This document shows, in pieces, positions 24,608 through 32,272 of a stretch of 64,000 nucleotides of DNA (the stretch's first letter is position 1; every line of letters begins with the position of its first letter). The notes beneath the pieces were generated by a model that made no database searches, was not told the DNA's origin, and worked only from the letters and a program-made list of their open reading frames with translations. Origin of the DNA: Candidatus Bathyarchaeota archaeon (GTDB taxonomy: Archaea; Thermoproteota; Bathyarchaeia; Bathyarchaeales; Bathycorpusculaceae); the NCBI GenBank assembly GCA_022865885.1, contig JALHSQ010000226.1, positions 1 to 64,000 of the forward strand, given 5' to 3'. The translations under genes were made by a program, and so were the position numbers.

Positions 24608-25303
24608 TTGCCATATTCTATAAAACTCACGAAGAATCAAAAGGTGCAATTTAGGAAAGAAATAACTGAGAGACTGGAAACGTTCGAACCTGAAAAACTG
24701 CTAATAGCCACAAAGTTCATAAACGAAATGAACGAGCGAAAGAAAAACAAAAGCATCACTCATGACGAAATGCTCACGATTGTTAAAGCTGTAGTCTGTG
24801 AAGACGAATATTGCAGAAAGGTGATTCAAGAGGTTCAACAGAAAAACGCTCTTGAATTCGATTTGGAAAAGGCGATCTCGGAATTTCTCAATTCAAAACA
24901 ATTGCCAAAAACTAACCCTTCAGAACGATTGCAGACCCTAAAAATCGGTCAAGAGACAATCTTGGATAGAAAGAGAATGTTGATAACACAAGCTGAAGGA
25001 CTCGACCCTGACCCGGTTTTTCTGGGAAAAAGTGAAGACGGGAGAGAAAGTATTTACGAAACTTATGTGAAATGCCGAAACAAGCAATGCGGAAAAGTGT
25101 TCAAGTCGTTCAAAAATGAGATGTTCGACTCACCTAACTGTAGGGAGCAATGGGTCAAGGAAAACCAGAACGATAGACCTCTTGTTCAAGAGGAATTTTC
25201 AGAATTAAATTCAGAATCATGGGAATGGGAAAGGATAGGGTCAAAATCAGATAGCGAACTTGGTGTTTACGGAGTTTTCAGGAGAGTGTTCAAAAATGAC
25301 TGA
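24608..25303 (+). CDS. Element protein with Cys cluster (231 aa)
   Basis: The start is taken as TTG 24608, just after the previous TAA, since the longer frame lies within the preceding gene. A helical N-terminal half (ERLETFEPEKLLIATKFINE) is followed by a region with CRNKQCGKVF and PNCREQW (about residues 155-185), which may bind zinc with three or four cysteines. No family recognised. The following gene overlaps its end. Confidence 0.6.
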   Translation: MPYSIKLTKNQKVQFRKEITERLETFEPEKLLIATKFINEMNERKKNKSITHDEMLTIVKAVVCEDEYCRKVIQEVQQKNALEFDLEKAISEFLNSKQLPKTNPSERLQTLKIGQETILDRKRMLITQAEGLDPDPVFLGKSEDGRESIYETYVKCRNKQCGKVFKSFKNEMFDSPNCREQWVKENQNDRPLVQEEFSELNSESWEWERIGSKSDSELGVYGVFRRVFKND

Positions 25304-25505
25304 AGACGAAATTCAAGGTTGTGACAGTTACAGACAATGCCCAAGTTGCGGTCACATTCAATTCTTCAATAATCGACCCAGACTTGACTCTTTGAATTTG
25401 CTAGAAAGAAATTATCAGAGTGACCCTAGAAGCTTAAGAGAGCATGAGACAGACGAAAAAACCATGATTTGCGAGAAGTGTGGAGCTAGAATTAGTTTAT
25501 GTTGA
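25296..25505 (+). CDS. Small zinc-ribbon protein of the element (69 aa)
   Basis: ATG 25296 overlaps the preceding stop; GGAGA lies about ten bases upstream. Two knuckles, CPSCGH (near residue 15) and CEKCGA (near 60), make a zinc ribbon around a helical insert. Such small ribbons are frequent in archaeal viruses and plasmids and often bind DNA. The 72-base inverted repeat follows 33 bases later. Confidence 0.65.
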   Translation: MTEDEIQGCDSYRQCPSCGHIQFFNNRPRLDSLNLLERNYQSDPRSLREHETDEKTMICEKCGARISLC

Positions 25506-25538
25506 CAAAAAACACAAGAAACCACGAAAAAGGCAATC

Positions 25539-25610
25539 TGACTGGAGAGACGAATTTCCCAGAACACGTTTCGGACACTGGTTCTGACGGTTCCTCAGTC
25601 TCTCCAGTCA
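25539..25610. repeat. 72-base nested inverted repeat
   Basis: TGACTGGAGAGAC (25539-25551) and its exact complement GTCTCTCCAGTCA (25598-25610) enclose a 46-base loop. The loop contains a second pair, CAGAAC (25560-25565) and GTTCTG (25581-25586). It lies in the only sizeable gap in the element's intact gene run. It could be a replication origin, recombination site or RNA structure in the message. Confidence 0.75.
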
Positions 25611-25629
25611 CAAATTGAAGTGTGATTTA

Positions 25630-25911
25630 ATGCGAAGGCCACGGAAATGTCAATTTGACGGATGCAACGAGACTTACACGCCTAAAAGTGGCCTTGCGAA
25701 GTTTTGCCCTAGACACCAAACCCGCAATAGGTCGCACAGTCGGTTCTGTCTGCAATGTGGCAAAGAGATAATTTTCGACCCAAAATTCTATAGAAATCGC
25801 CAACAATTCTGTAACCAAGACTGTTTGCTGAAATTCAGAATAGCGCAATACGCACAAAGGCAAAAACAGAACGTTGAAAGACAAAAGGAGTGTGGCAAAG
25901 TTTCTGTGTGA
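25630..25911 (+). CDS. Zinc-finger protein of the element (93 aa)
   Basis: The start ATG 25630 gives RRPRKCQFDGCNETY. Two possible sites are seen: C-x4-C with FCPRH (near residues 7-30) and FCLQCGK...FCNQDC (near 39-64). The basic and glutamine-rich C-terminus (QYAQRQKQNVERQK) could bind nucleic acid. An in-frame TTG 25615 is an alternative start. It overlaps the next gene by about 38 bases. Confidence 0.6.
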   Translation: MRRPRKCQFDGCNETYTPKSGLAKFCPRHQTRNRSHSRFCLQCGKEIIFDPKFYRNRQQFCNQDCLLKFRIAQYAQRQKQNVERQKECGKVSV

Positions 25912-26074
25912 CGAAGCTCGTTTTCAACTTGAAAGTTATCTGTTAAGTTCAGACCTAAACAAGAAATTTCCAGTAGGATTAGACGACCATCTAGCTGTTT
26001 GTGTTGGTTGTAGAAAATACAAAAAACTGATAATTAGACAGATTGAGTGCAGTAGAAAGGGACTTTTGGCATGA
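25874..26074 (+). CDS. Small element protein with CVGC motif (66 aa)
   Basis: The open frame begins at TTG 25874; GTG 25892 is possible. It contains a C-x2-C pair (CVGCRKYK) preceded by HLAVC, reminiscent of zinc-binding anti-sigma-like motifs (H-x3-C-x2-C), but no family can be claimed. It overlaps the next gene by four bases (ATGA). Confidence 0.5.
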   Translation: MKDKRSVAKFLCDEARFQLESYLLSSDLNKKFPVGLDDHLAVCVGCRKYKKLIIRQIECSRKGLLA

Positions 26075-26304
26075 GTCAAACCAGATGTGACGAAGATGGT
26101 TACGTTCACGTCAAGTGCGCCTATTGCCATAAGAGTTTCAAGTTTCTTTGTGCTAGTCCAGAATTCGTTGAGTCAATCAGTTTTTGCTCGGAAAAGTGTC
26201 GAAACCTCTATTACTGGTTCAAGGGAAAAGCGGAATTCGAAAACATGTATGACGGAGAATTCAAAGAAGGGAAAAAGGTGTTAGAACATACCGACAAACG
26301 ATAA
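26071..26304 (+). CDS. Zinc-binding element protein (77 aa)
   Basis: Two cysteine pairs, CAYCHKSF (near residue 16) and FCSEKCRN (near 38), form a treble-clef or FLYWCH/MYM-like knuckle. The order C-x2-C...FCSxxCR is common in archaeal and phage zinc-knuckle proteins. The C-terminal 25 residues are charged. Confidence 0.6.
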   Translation: MSQTRCDEDGYVHVKCAYCHKSFKFLCASPEFVESISFCSEKCRNLYYWFKGKAEFENMYDGEFKEGKKVLEHTDKR

Positions 26305-26311
26305 GAATTAC

Positions 26312-26617
26312 ATGCGGGATTATCAACGGAAAAGACGGGAAAAATTGAAAGAACAGCGTGAAGCTGAAAATCCTAAGCCTTTGCGAGAGAAATATATGTC
26401 GTGGGAAGAATTTCACGAGAAACAGCCGTTGCTAAGTTACCGTGAATTTTTGGAGTTGAAAACCGAACATGAACGTCCGTGTCCACCATGCTCAGAAACT
26501 TTCGCTGTTCCGAAAGAAATCAAGGGTGCTGGGATTTGGAGTGAACCAGATGACGAAGATGACGAGACCGAATGGGAAAAACGTGCTCGGCGAAAGCGAG
26601 AAGCTGAAGAACCATAG
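26312..26617 (+). CDS. Basic/acidic element protein (101 aa)
   Basis: Begins RDYQRKRREKLKEQ, an arginine/lysine helix like that of small phage 'YMREY-RRR' proteins. It has one CPPC near residue 56 and ends in an acidic stretch (EPDDEDDETEWEKR). It closes the plus-strand gene run and converges on the zinc-ribbon gene at 26650. No function can be assigned. Confidence 0.55.
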   Translation: MRDYQRKRREKLKEQREAENPKPLREKYMSWEEFHEKQPLLSYREFLELKTEHERPCPPCSETFAVPKEIKGAGIWSEPDDEDDETEWEKRARRKREAEEP

Positions 26618-26649
26618 TCTAAGGTGATTGAACGTCAAAAAAGAAGGGT

Positions 26650-26805
26650 TTAGAGGAAGAATAGTTCTTCTAGTTCTGAGTCTTCGTTAAAACAGTCGTC
26701 GCAAACTTCTTGAAGGTCACTTTCAGCTAAATTGTGTTCATCGTCTCGTAATTCTCTACTGCAATGTGCACAGTAACGTTTCTTCTTTGTTTCATTGCTT
26801 GACAT
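26650..26805 (-). CDS. Small zinc-ribbon protein coupled to integrase (51 aa)
   Basis: ATG 26805 to TAA 26652-26650 encodes 51 residues with CAHC (residues 12-15) and CDDC (35-38), a two-knuckle zinc ribbon, and an acidic tail ending ELEELFFL. Its start lies 14 bases inside the integrase 3' end, so it is probably translated after the integrase from the same message. It may be an excisionase-like or regulatory accessory factor; this is inferred from position only. Confidence 0.65.
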   Translation of the reverse strand: MSSNETKKKRYCAHCSRELRDDEHNLAESDLQEVCDDCFNEDSELEELFFL

Positions 26806-27991
26806 GGTTATCACCATTGCCGTTTTCAAGCATTTTTTCGTATGCTTTTTGTTCTTCTTTTTCTCTGAGTTTTGCCATGAGTCTCAAAGCTTCGAATGGA
26901 CTCAGTTTGGTTTCACCTTTTTCTCCAGAAACATGCAGTTCAGCTTTTGCTTTTTCAAGTATTTCTTTGCCATAAATTTCAGACATGGTTTTCATCATGG
27001 TTCTGAGTTCTTTCACTTCTGCTTGCAATTCCTCAATTCGCTTGTCCTTGCTTTCCATTTCGCTCTTGATTGTTCCGTTGCTGAGACTGAGAGCCTCTTC
27101 ACGAACCTTGACGAATGCCTCTTTCAACTTCACGTCTCCCAGATACGTTTCTGTAGCTTGACCGATTGACTTTCCAACTAATAGCTTACTGATTTCGTGG
27201 TCTATGCCGATTGAATAAGCCGTGCTCAGAAATCTTTTGCGTAGCGAGTGGAAAGTGAACCTCTTGTTTTTGGGAATAATGACCTTCGCTTTTTCCGTGA
27301 CTCTGTGCAGTTCATAGTTAATCGAATCGTTGTCCAAGTGTCCCTCGTGGTTTGTTTGGAAAAGGTATTCATTCTTAGGGTTCAACGTGGGCAAATAGGC
27401 TCGAAGCAATTCCGCACTTTCTTTTGAGATAAAAGTCGAACTGAGCACTTTTTCCTTTTCTGTGATTTTCTCAATTGGAATAGGCGTTTCTTGGTCGAGG
27501 GTAGGCAAATCTGAAACCTTCAGAACCATGAAGTCAGAAATTCTCCAAGAAAGGTCTAATCCAAGACTTATGATGGTTTTCATTCTCAAATCAGAGACGT
27601 TGAAGATTCTTCGCAATTCCTCAATTTTCGGTATGTAACTGTGTGTCGTGGGTGGTGGTGTTGCTATGTTAGGAGAGATTGATAGACCGAAATACTTGAA
27701 GAATTGAATTACCCCTAAAGTGTTCGACCTTGCACTTGTCAGGGCATAAGGTTCTCGTGTGTCTGTCTTTGTGATTTGCCATTTATAGTAAGCCTCAACC
27801 TCTCTGTCAAAATGCTTGACCTTCTCAAAGTTTTCGCTCTGAATATCCGCACGTCTTTCCGCTAAGACCGTATCAGCGTCTTTTCCGTAGTATTCTAAGA
27901 AAAGTTCTAATCCACGTTTGTAGCTTTTGAGCGTGTTCTTCGCTTTGGCTTTCTGATAGTATTCGTAGAATCTTTCTTTCGCATTCTTCAT
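26792..27991 (-). CDS. Tyrosine recombinase (integrase) with coiled-coil tail
   Basis: A 399-residue site-specific recombinase. A SAM-like core-binding domain spans roughly 1-105; the catalytic domain has R150 (LSWRISD), H248-x2-R251 (FHSLRKRF) and the nucleophile Y283 (TETYLGD). The position usually His/Trp after the second Arg is Lys274 (LLVGKSI), a known kind of variation in archaeal enzymes. Residues 310-390 form a long charged coiled coil, unusual in length. TATA-like CATATAAGG lies upstream. The gene is continuous, not split as in SSV-type integration. Confidence 0.92.
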   Translation of the reverse strand: MKNAKERFYEYYQKAKAKNTLKSYKRGLELFLEYYGKDADTVLAERRADIQSENFEKVKHFDREVEAYYKWQITKTDTREPYALTSARSNTLGVIQFFKYFGLSISPNIATPPPTTHSYIPKIEELRRIFNVSDLRMKTIISLGLDLSWRISDFMVLKVSDLPTLDQETPIPIEKITEKEKVLSSTFISKESAELLRAYLPTLNPKNEYLFQTNHEGHLDNDSINYELHRVTEKAKVIIPKNKRFTFHSLRKRFLSTAYSIGIDHEISKLLVGKSIGQATETYLGDVKLKEAFVKVREEALSLSNGTIKSEMESKDKRIEELQAEVKELRTMMKTMSEIYGKEILEKAKAELHVSGEKGETKLSPFEALRLMAKLREKEEQKAYEKMLENGNGDNHVKQ

Positions 27992-28230
27992 TTCGTTTTC
28001 TGTTTCTGTTTGTCTCTCCTTATATGGTATTGCTTTGGAAAGACTGAATTTCTTCGGGTTTTCTCCCGAAATCCGTCATCACATGACCGTTTTCTTCTAA
28101 TGGAAAGAAGGGTCAAACTGGCTTAAAAAGACTGATAGAAGTTGCTTCTAAGGCTTGTATACGATTGGTCTTGGAACGAAAAGCTAGCTATAATGTAAAG
28201 CTTTTAGATAAAGCCGACATAAAGAGAATC
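27992..28230. other. Right border region of the element
   Basis: Contains the integrase promoter, a hairpin TTCGGG/CCCGAA (about 28056-28073) and, on the plus strand, a TATA-like GCTATAATG (28186-28194) for the next gene. No direct repeat with the left border longer than chance was found. Confidence 0.4.
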
Positions 28231-28803
28231 ATGTCGCTTGTTCCAGCTTTTGAGTTAGGCTTATGGAACGCTTGGATTTTCACTCTCCCTATCATAATCA
28301 TTTCCATTCTTGGTCCCAAGATATTGGGTAAAAGGGCGTCAGAAGAGGTCTCAAGCTTTACTAAGAAGGTGAAAACAGTAAGCAATCTATCTTCTTTGAT
28401 TATACTCTTACCATTTGCTTATAGTATATTCTTGCCATTGAAACTAGACACTATTTGGTTCGTTATTGGTTTACTCATTTATTTGGTAGCCATGTTCTTT
28501 GTAGTCACAGGGTTATTGAATTTTGCCACTACACCAGTAAATGAGCTAGTCACTAGAGGTGTTTATAGTATTTCAAGAAATCCTGGGTATCTTGGCATGT
28601 TTTTGGTGAACGTAGGCATCGGTGTAGCCTGTCTTTCCTGGGTTTTTCTATTAGTGGCAATTGTAAATTTCCTTTTGCTACGCTGGTATGTAGTGATTGT
28701 TGAGGAACCCTTCCTTATAGAGAAGTATGGAGTTACATATCGTGAATACATGAATAGAACTCCAAGATGGATAGGAATACCGAAATCAGGGAAAAAAGAC
28801 TAA
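28231..28803 (+). CDS. PEMT/ICMT-like membrane methyltransferase
   Basis: A 190-residue integral membrane protein with about five hydrophobic helices. The C-terminal half has GVYSISRNPGYLGMF and EEPFLIEKYG..YREYMNRTPRW, the SAM-binding signature of isoprenylcysteine carboxyl methyltransferases and phospholipid methyltransferases. The archaeal substrate is unknown. ATG 28231 is chosen because a TATA box lies at about 28188; TTG 28165 and 28171 would place the TATA inside the gene. It overlaps the convergent GNAT stop by four bases. Confidence 0.8.
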   Translation: MSLVPAFELGLWNAWIFTLPIIIISILGPKILGKRASEEVSSFTKKVKTVSNLSSLIILLPFAYSIFLPLKLDTIWFVIGLLIYLVAMFFVVTGLLNFATTPVNELVTRGVYSISRNPGYLGMFLVNVGIGVACLSWVFLLVAIVNFLLLRWYVVIVEEPFLIEKYGVTYREYMNRTPRWIGIPKSGKKD

Positions 28804-29351
28804 TACCCTACTCTGTGGTTTATCTCAAGAACTTTCAGTATTTTTGGTTCTTTCCATTCTTCTCTGAGAATGCCGTAAAGATACAGGTCAGCCCAATTCC
28901 CCCAAGCAAATAGCCCTTTTCGTATTCTTCCTTCTCTCTGGAAACCAGCCTTTCCCAGAACCTTCTGTGACGCTATGTTCTCTATGTGAGTTGTCGCCTG
29001 AATTCTGACTATGTCTTTAGACATGAAAAGGTAGTCTACGGCAAGTTGGGCAGCTTCAGTGCAGTAGCCCTTACCTCTCTCGCTAGAGACCAATACGTAG
29101 CCAATCTCCCAATATGGTCCAACAAGACCCATTCCCAAATAGCCAATCCTGCTTCCATCTTTTTTCAGTATCAGAAACCACACTTTTTCAGAGCCCAGTT
29201 TTTCATACCTTTTCTCAATATCTGTCTTGGACTCTTGCGCGTCTAATGGGTTGTATCTTCCTGCGAATTCAGGGTTGTTGAACCACTCAGAAAGTAGAGG
29301 CAAATCCTCTTTCTCGGCGACCCTCAGATTCACATTTTTTCCTTCAAGCAA
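28800..29351 (-). CDS. GNAT family N-acetyltransferase (RimJ/RimL-like)
   Basis: A 183-residue GNAT. NLRVAEKEDLPLLSEWF at the start, SERGKGYCTEAAQLAVDY (acetyl-CoA loop, about 88-105) and ASQKVLGKAGFQREG near the end are the family marks. Its C-terminus closely matches the partial GNAT at 3-164. Such enzymes acetylate ribosomal protein N-termini, amino sugars or antibiotics; the acceptor is unknown here. Confidence 0.92.
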   Translation of the reverse strand: MLEGKNVNLRVAEKEDLPLLSEWFNNPEFAGRYNPLDAQESKTDIEKRYEKLGSEKVWFLILKKDGSRIGYLGMGLVGPYWEIGYVLVSSERGKGYCTEAAQLAVDYLFMSKDIVRIQATTHIENIASQKVLGKAGFQREGRIRKGLFAWGNWADLYLYGILREEWKEPKILKVLEINHRVGY

Positions 29352-29581
29352 CTCAATTCACCACTCAAGCCAAAAGAACTGATTCAGCTATAACTTTTCC
29401 GCACCAGTTTTTTGTCCGTCAGGGATACCTAAGGTGGGCTTATTTTTTGCAAGATAGGGCAGAATTGGGCTTGGTGTGGTCGTTGGGACTTGAGCCAGGA
29501 TAAATGGCGATGTCTCCCGAAAGGGGGCTTCTAAGGTCTGTTTTCCCCACTTTCTCATGATGCTTCGTGGCTAACAAGGAT

Positions 29582-30070
29582 CTACATTGTAGACGCTTTG
29601 AGGTTAGTCAACCATTGGCGGTCACTAGCCGTTTGCATAGCGCGCTCGCGCTCGGCCGGTTGATCGGCTATCCTTCTGAAGATCTCTTTGAGCTCGTGTT
29701 TGGATTGGCCATTGACTCTGGTGAACAGTTCCAAGAACTCCTTGGCAGAGAGGTTGGCTCCGTAACGTTTGGATAAGAGCGAGCCGACCAAACCCAGAAC
29801 CACGTCTGCGCCATCTCCTGAAACCTCGCTTAAACCGTTGTAGAAGGTTTCGGGATCGTCTATTAGAACCTCGTATGGGTCTTTTCCGAATTTCTGTTTC
29901 AACTGAAAGGATATTACTATCGCTTGAAAGTTCGAACCCATAGTCTCGGTCGTTACCTCTTCAAAGACTCTTTGTGCTATTTTGTGCAGTAAGTCTTTAT
30001 CCTCGCGCGCGCTGTTGTCTTCGAAAATCTCTTGCGCCGTCTTCTTGGCTAATGTCTTCTCTTTACTCAT
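29582..30070 (-). CDS. NitrOD5-like output domain protein
   Basis: A 162-residue soluble helical protein. The central FEEVTTETMGSNFQAIVISF through KFGKDPYEVLIDDPETFYNGL and SLLSKRYG is the pattern of the archaeal NitrOD5 output domain as I recall it. Such domains are found next to or fused to KaiC-like ATPases and sensor proteins. Here the gene starts 15 bases after the KaiC stop, so it is likely its signalling partner. Confidence 0.65.
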   Translation of the reverse strand: MSKEKTLAKKTAQEIFEDNSAREDKDLLHKIAQRVFEEVTTETMGSNFQAIVISFQLKQKFGKDPYEVLIDDPETFYNGLSEVSGDGADVVLGLVGSLLSKRYGANLSAKEFLELFTRVNGQSKHELKEIFRRIADQPAERERAMQTASDRQWLTNLKASTM

Positions 30071-30084
30071 AAAAACCAGCCAAG

Positions 30085-31566
30085 TCAGGTTTGAACATTC
30101 AACCCGCTTCCAGTGATTTCGAAGGATACTGTTTTCGTCTCGTGTTCAGAGCCTCGAGTCTTCAGTACTAGCATTTCCCTTCCCATCCTGTCTCTGATTT
30201 CAAAATAGCGCAGAAGGACGATGTTGTCTGCCAGGGTCGAAATTTCGGATGATCTGGCTGCTTCGATGGTTCCGTGGGTTGATGTTAGGAGCACTGTTAT
30301 GCATTTCCGCTTGGACAAGAGCTGAAGATAGCGTGCAAAGGTGACAAAGTCCTCCATTGACATCAGATGCCGCATTGCTGTGACGGGATCAAAGGCAAGG
30401 ACGGTAGGCGCGTGACGGTCCAGCATGTCCTTGAGAATCTTGTAGTAGTGAAGAGGGGTAAGCGCCTCAGGCACATAAGAGTCAATGACGAAGTGGTCAC
30501 CCAGCTTCTGCGGGTTCAAACCTACACTTGCCATAGTCCTAATGATCTGACCGATCGGTTCTTCTAATGAGATGTACAAGGCTTTCTCTCCTTTCAGGGC
30601 ATTTGCAGCCAAGAAGTGCAGGCACGTTATCGTTTTGCCAACGCCGCTTGGGCCCTCAATCAAAGTTACTGACCCTCTGAAGACACCGCCATGCGTCATT
30701 GTGTCCAATCCCTCCACGCCAGTGGGGAGTTTCTCCGTCGGGGAACTAAGAGTATCCGCTCTCTTTGGCAGCACGATTGGTTCGATTCCGCCGTACTCTT
30801 TGTCGATGAGATACTCGAAGGAGAAGCGGTCTAAAGGAGTTCCTCTCATCTTGGCGATTGTGAGTCTTCTATTTACTGAGTTTGTTTTGTCCATGTGAGT
30901 CAGAAGAATAACGCCGTCTGCGACGAATTCTTCCACGCCCAATCCTGTCTTGCCTTCACCATATGGAATTTCACCCAGAGCCATCGTTGTAACACCAAGG
31001 CTTTTTGTCACCTTGCCCAAGACAGTGTGAAGGAACATGCGTGTCTCAGCGGCGCCCATAGTCTGCAGAAGGGCGCTCAATGAGTCGATTACAAGTCTCT
31101 TCGCCTTCAACTCGCTGGTTGTTTTCAGGACCTTTTCCGTAATATTTTTCAGAGCATCCTCGCCGCGCATCGTCACCATATCCATGAACTTGAAGAGTCC
31201 TTTTCTCTCCAAACTCCTCATGTCCATCCCAAGCGAAAGCATATTCCTGTAGAAGTCTTCCCTGTTCTCGGCAAACGAAACATAGACACCCTTCTCACCG
31301 TACTTCACAACGCCGTTAAAAAGAAACTGCGTCGAAAAAACAGTCTTGCCACTTCCGGCGTTCCCCGTCAACAGGATAAGGCTACGAGCTGGGAAGCCTC
31401 CTCCCAGAATCTCGTCAAGTTCAACGATTCCCACAGGAGACCTCTTCGATTCAGTCGGCTTCTCTGACAACGGCGATTGCTTGGAAACGACGTCAGCTTT
31501 TTCTCTCGGCTTACTTTCTGGCCATTTCACCGAAATCGGGGGAGGGTTCTCAAGCTTAAGACTCAT
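30085..31566 (-). CDS. KaiC-family double RecA-domain ATPase
   Basis: A 493-residue protein with two RecA-like domains. Walker A motifs are GNAGSGKT (68-75) and GPSGVGKT (305-312); the matching Walker B strands are RLVIDSLSAL and TVLAFDPVTAM. Each domain is introduced by the KaiC phrase 'GI/GVxxLDxxxxGG'. This is the KaiC layout, but archaeal relatives act in signalling, motility or DNA-related roles rather than a proven clock; KaiA and KaiB are absent. It forms an operon with the NitrOD5-like gene. Confidence 0.9.
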   Translation of the reverse strand: MSLKLENPPPISVKWPESKPREKADVVSKQSPLSEKPTESKRSPVGIVELDEILGGGFPARSLILLTGNAGSGKTVFSTQFLFNGVVKYGEKGVYVSFAENREDFYRNMLSLGMDMRSLERKGLFKFMDMVTMRGEDALKNITEKVLKTTSELKAKRLVIDSLSALLQTMGAAETRMFLHTVLGKVTKSLGVTTMALGEIPYGEGKTGLGVEEFVADGVILLTHMDKTNSVNRRLTIAKMRGTPLDRFSFEYLIDKEYGGIEPIVLPKRADTLSSPTEKLPTGVEGLDTMTHGGVFRGSVTLIEGPSGVGKTITCLHFLAANALKGEKALYISLEEPIGQIIRTMASVGLNPQKLGDHFVIDSYVPEALTPLHYYKILKDMLDRHAPTVLAFDPVTAMRHLMSMEDFVTFARYLQLLSKRKCITVLLTSTHGTIEAARSSEISTLADNIVLLRYFEIRDRMGREMLVLKTRGSEHETKTVSFEITGSGLNVQT

Positions 31567-31933
31567 AACAGATCCCTACATTTCTCAACTTTGACCAAAT
31601 GGTTCAACGCCCGAATATAAGCCATTTATGAAAACTAGATACAGATTACTGAGATTGAAATTCAGGTTCCGAATACGAAAAGCTCGCGTATTCCTTTCGC
31701 TCTTTTTCTGAGCTTCTGAGAAATCACTTATGATTCTGTCCTCAGAAAAGTCTATGATGACTCCTTGTATGTGTTTAATCTTCTGCACAGAACAGTCTCG
31801 GTTTTCCTCTTGTTTAGGCTTTATGAACCCTAAATCCGCATTATTGCTATGTTTAAACCGATTCTGCGCAAACTCTGAATCGCAAAGGCTAAATACGGCT
31901 TTAAATACAAAAAAGGGCTACGGAGAAGTCTTT
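31567..31933. other. Intergenic promoter region between KaiC and histone
   Basis: About 370 bases between divergent genes. It holds the histone TATA (31899-31907) and, on the minus strand, an open frame (31585-31788, Lys/Ile-rich, GTG start) that I cannot confirm as a gene. No RNA gene seen. Confidence 0.4.
31899..31907 (+). promoter_or_regulatory. TATA box of histone gene
   Basis: CTTTAAATA lies 27 to 35 bases before ATG 31934, a distance that gives an almost leaderless transcript. GGAGA at 31922-31926 may also serve as a ribosome site. Confidence 0.6.
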
Positions 31934-32155
31934 ATGGTTGATCTAAATTTGGCTGTAGCCCCCATGCATAGACTGTGCAAAAAAGCCGGAGCTGACAGAG
32001 TTAGCGAAGCAGCAGCGAAAGAACTGGCGAAGGCACTAGAGGAAATCGGCGTGAAAATCGCAAAAGAAGCACTGGATTTTGCAATGCACGCAGGAAGAAA
32101 AACCATAAAATCCGAAGACATCGAAATAGCGGCTAAGAAAGTCATGGGTCGATAG
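31934..32155 (+). CDS. Archaeal histone
   Basis: A 73-residue histone-fold protein. [19 protein letters not shown] (residues 21-39), then [20 protein letters not shown] and ending AAKKVMGR, reproduces helices 1-3 of HMf-type histones, including the R-T pair of the L2 loop (GRKTIK). It has no tail. Dimers wrap DNA into small or extended nucleosome-like fibres. Cys16 is an unusual residue near helix 1. The start ATG is placed 27 bases after the TATA box; the longer open frame upstream is not coding. Confidence 0.95.
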   Translation: MVDLNLAVAPMHRLCKKAGADRVSEAAAKELAKALEEIGVKIAKEALDFAMHAGRKTIKSEDIEIAAKKVMGR

Positions 32156-32272
32156 TTCCACAATTTTCTCCTTTCTTTTTGTTGGGGCACGAAATCAAAA
32201 CAATCCAACTGCTAAAGCGTAGAAAGCCTAAAAAACCACGAGACATTTCCATCTAAGAGAAGCTGATTGGCA

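Larger units (their letters stand above)
20913..28160. mobile_element. Integrated element with tyrosine recombinase and small zinc-finger genes
   Basis: The stretch differs from its surroundings: more AT-rich, small co-oriented genes without close housekeeping homologues, many CxxC pairs, and a minus-strand integrase near the right edge. A decayed left arm (20.98-22.7 kb), an intact plus-strand gene run (23155-26617), a short minus-strand zinc ribbon and the integrase (26792-27991) follow in order. Ends are estimated from the last host-like genes (20912 left, 28231 right). No clear tRNA target or long direct repeat was found at the edges, so the borders are approximate. Confidence 0.65.

Noticed and set aside
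19456-29521. TGGNGATGTCTCCCGAA at 19456-19472 and 29505-29521 as attachment sites of a 10-kb element
   Set aside because: A 17-base match with one mismatch is expected several times by chance in a window of this size, and the sequence belongs to the GGAGA-TCTCC palindrome family.
29460-29530. GRWDLSQ-like peptide, and the similar GPRG..TTWPQ at 9520-9560, as integrase tails or tRNA antisense
   Set aside because: These phrases recall integrase tails overlapping tRNA genes, but no integrase frame lies upstream and the complementary strand does not fold as a tRNA.
31585-31788. 67-codon minus-strand frame before the histone gene
   Set aside because: Its composition is plausible, but there is no ribosome site, the start is GTG and it fills a promoter region; not enough to call.
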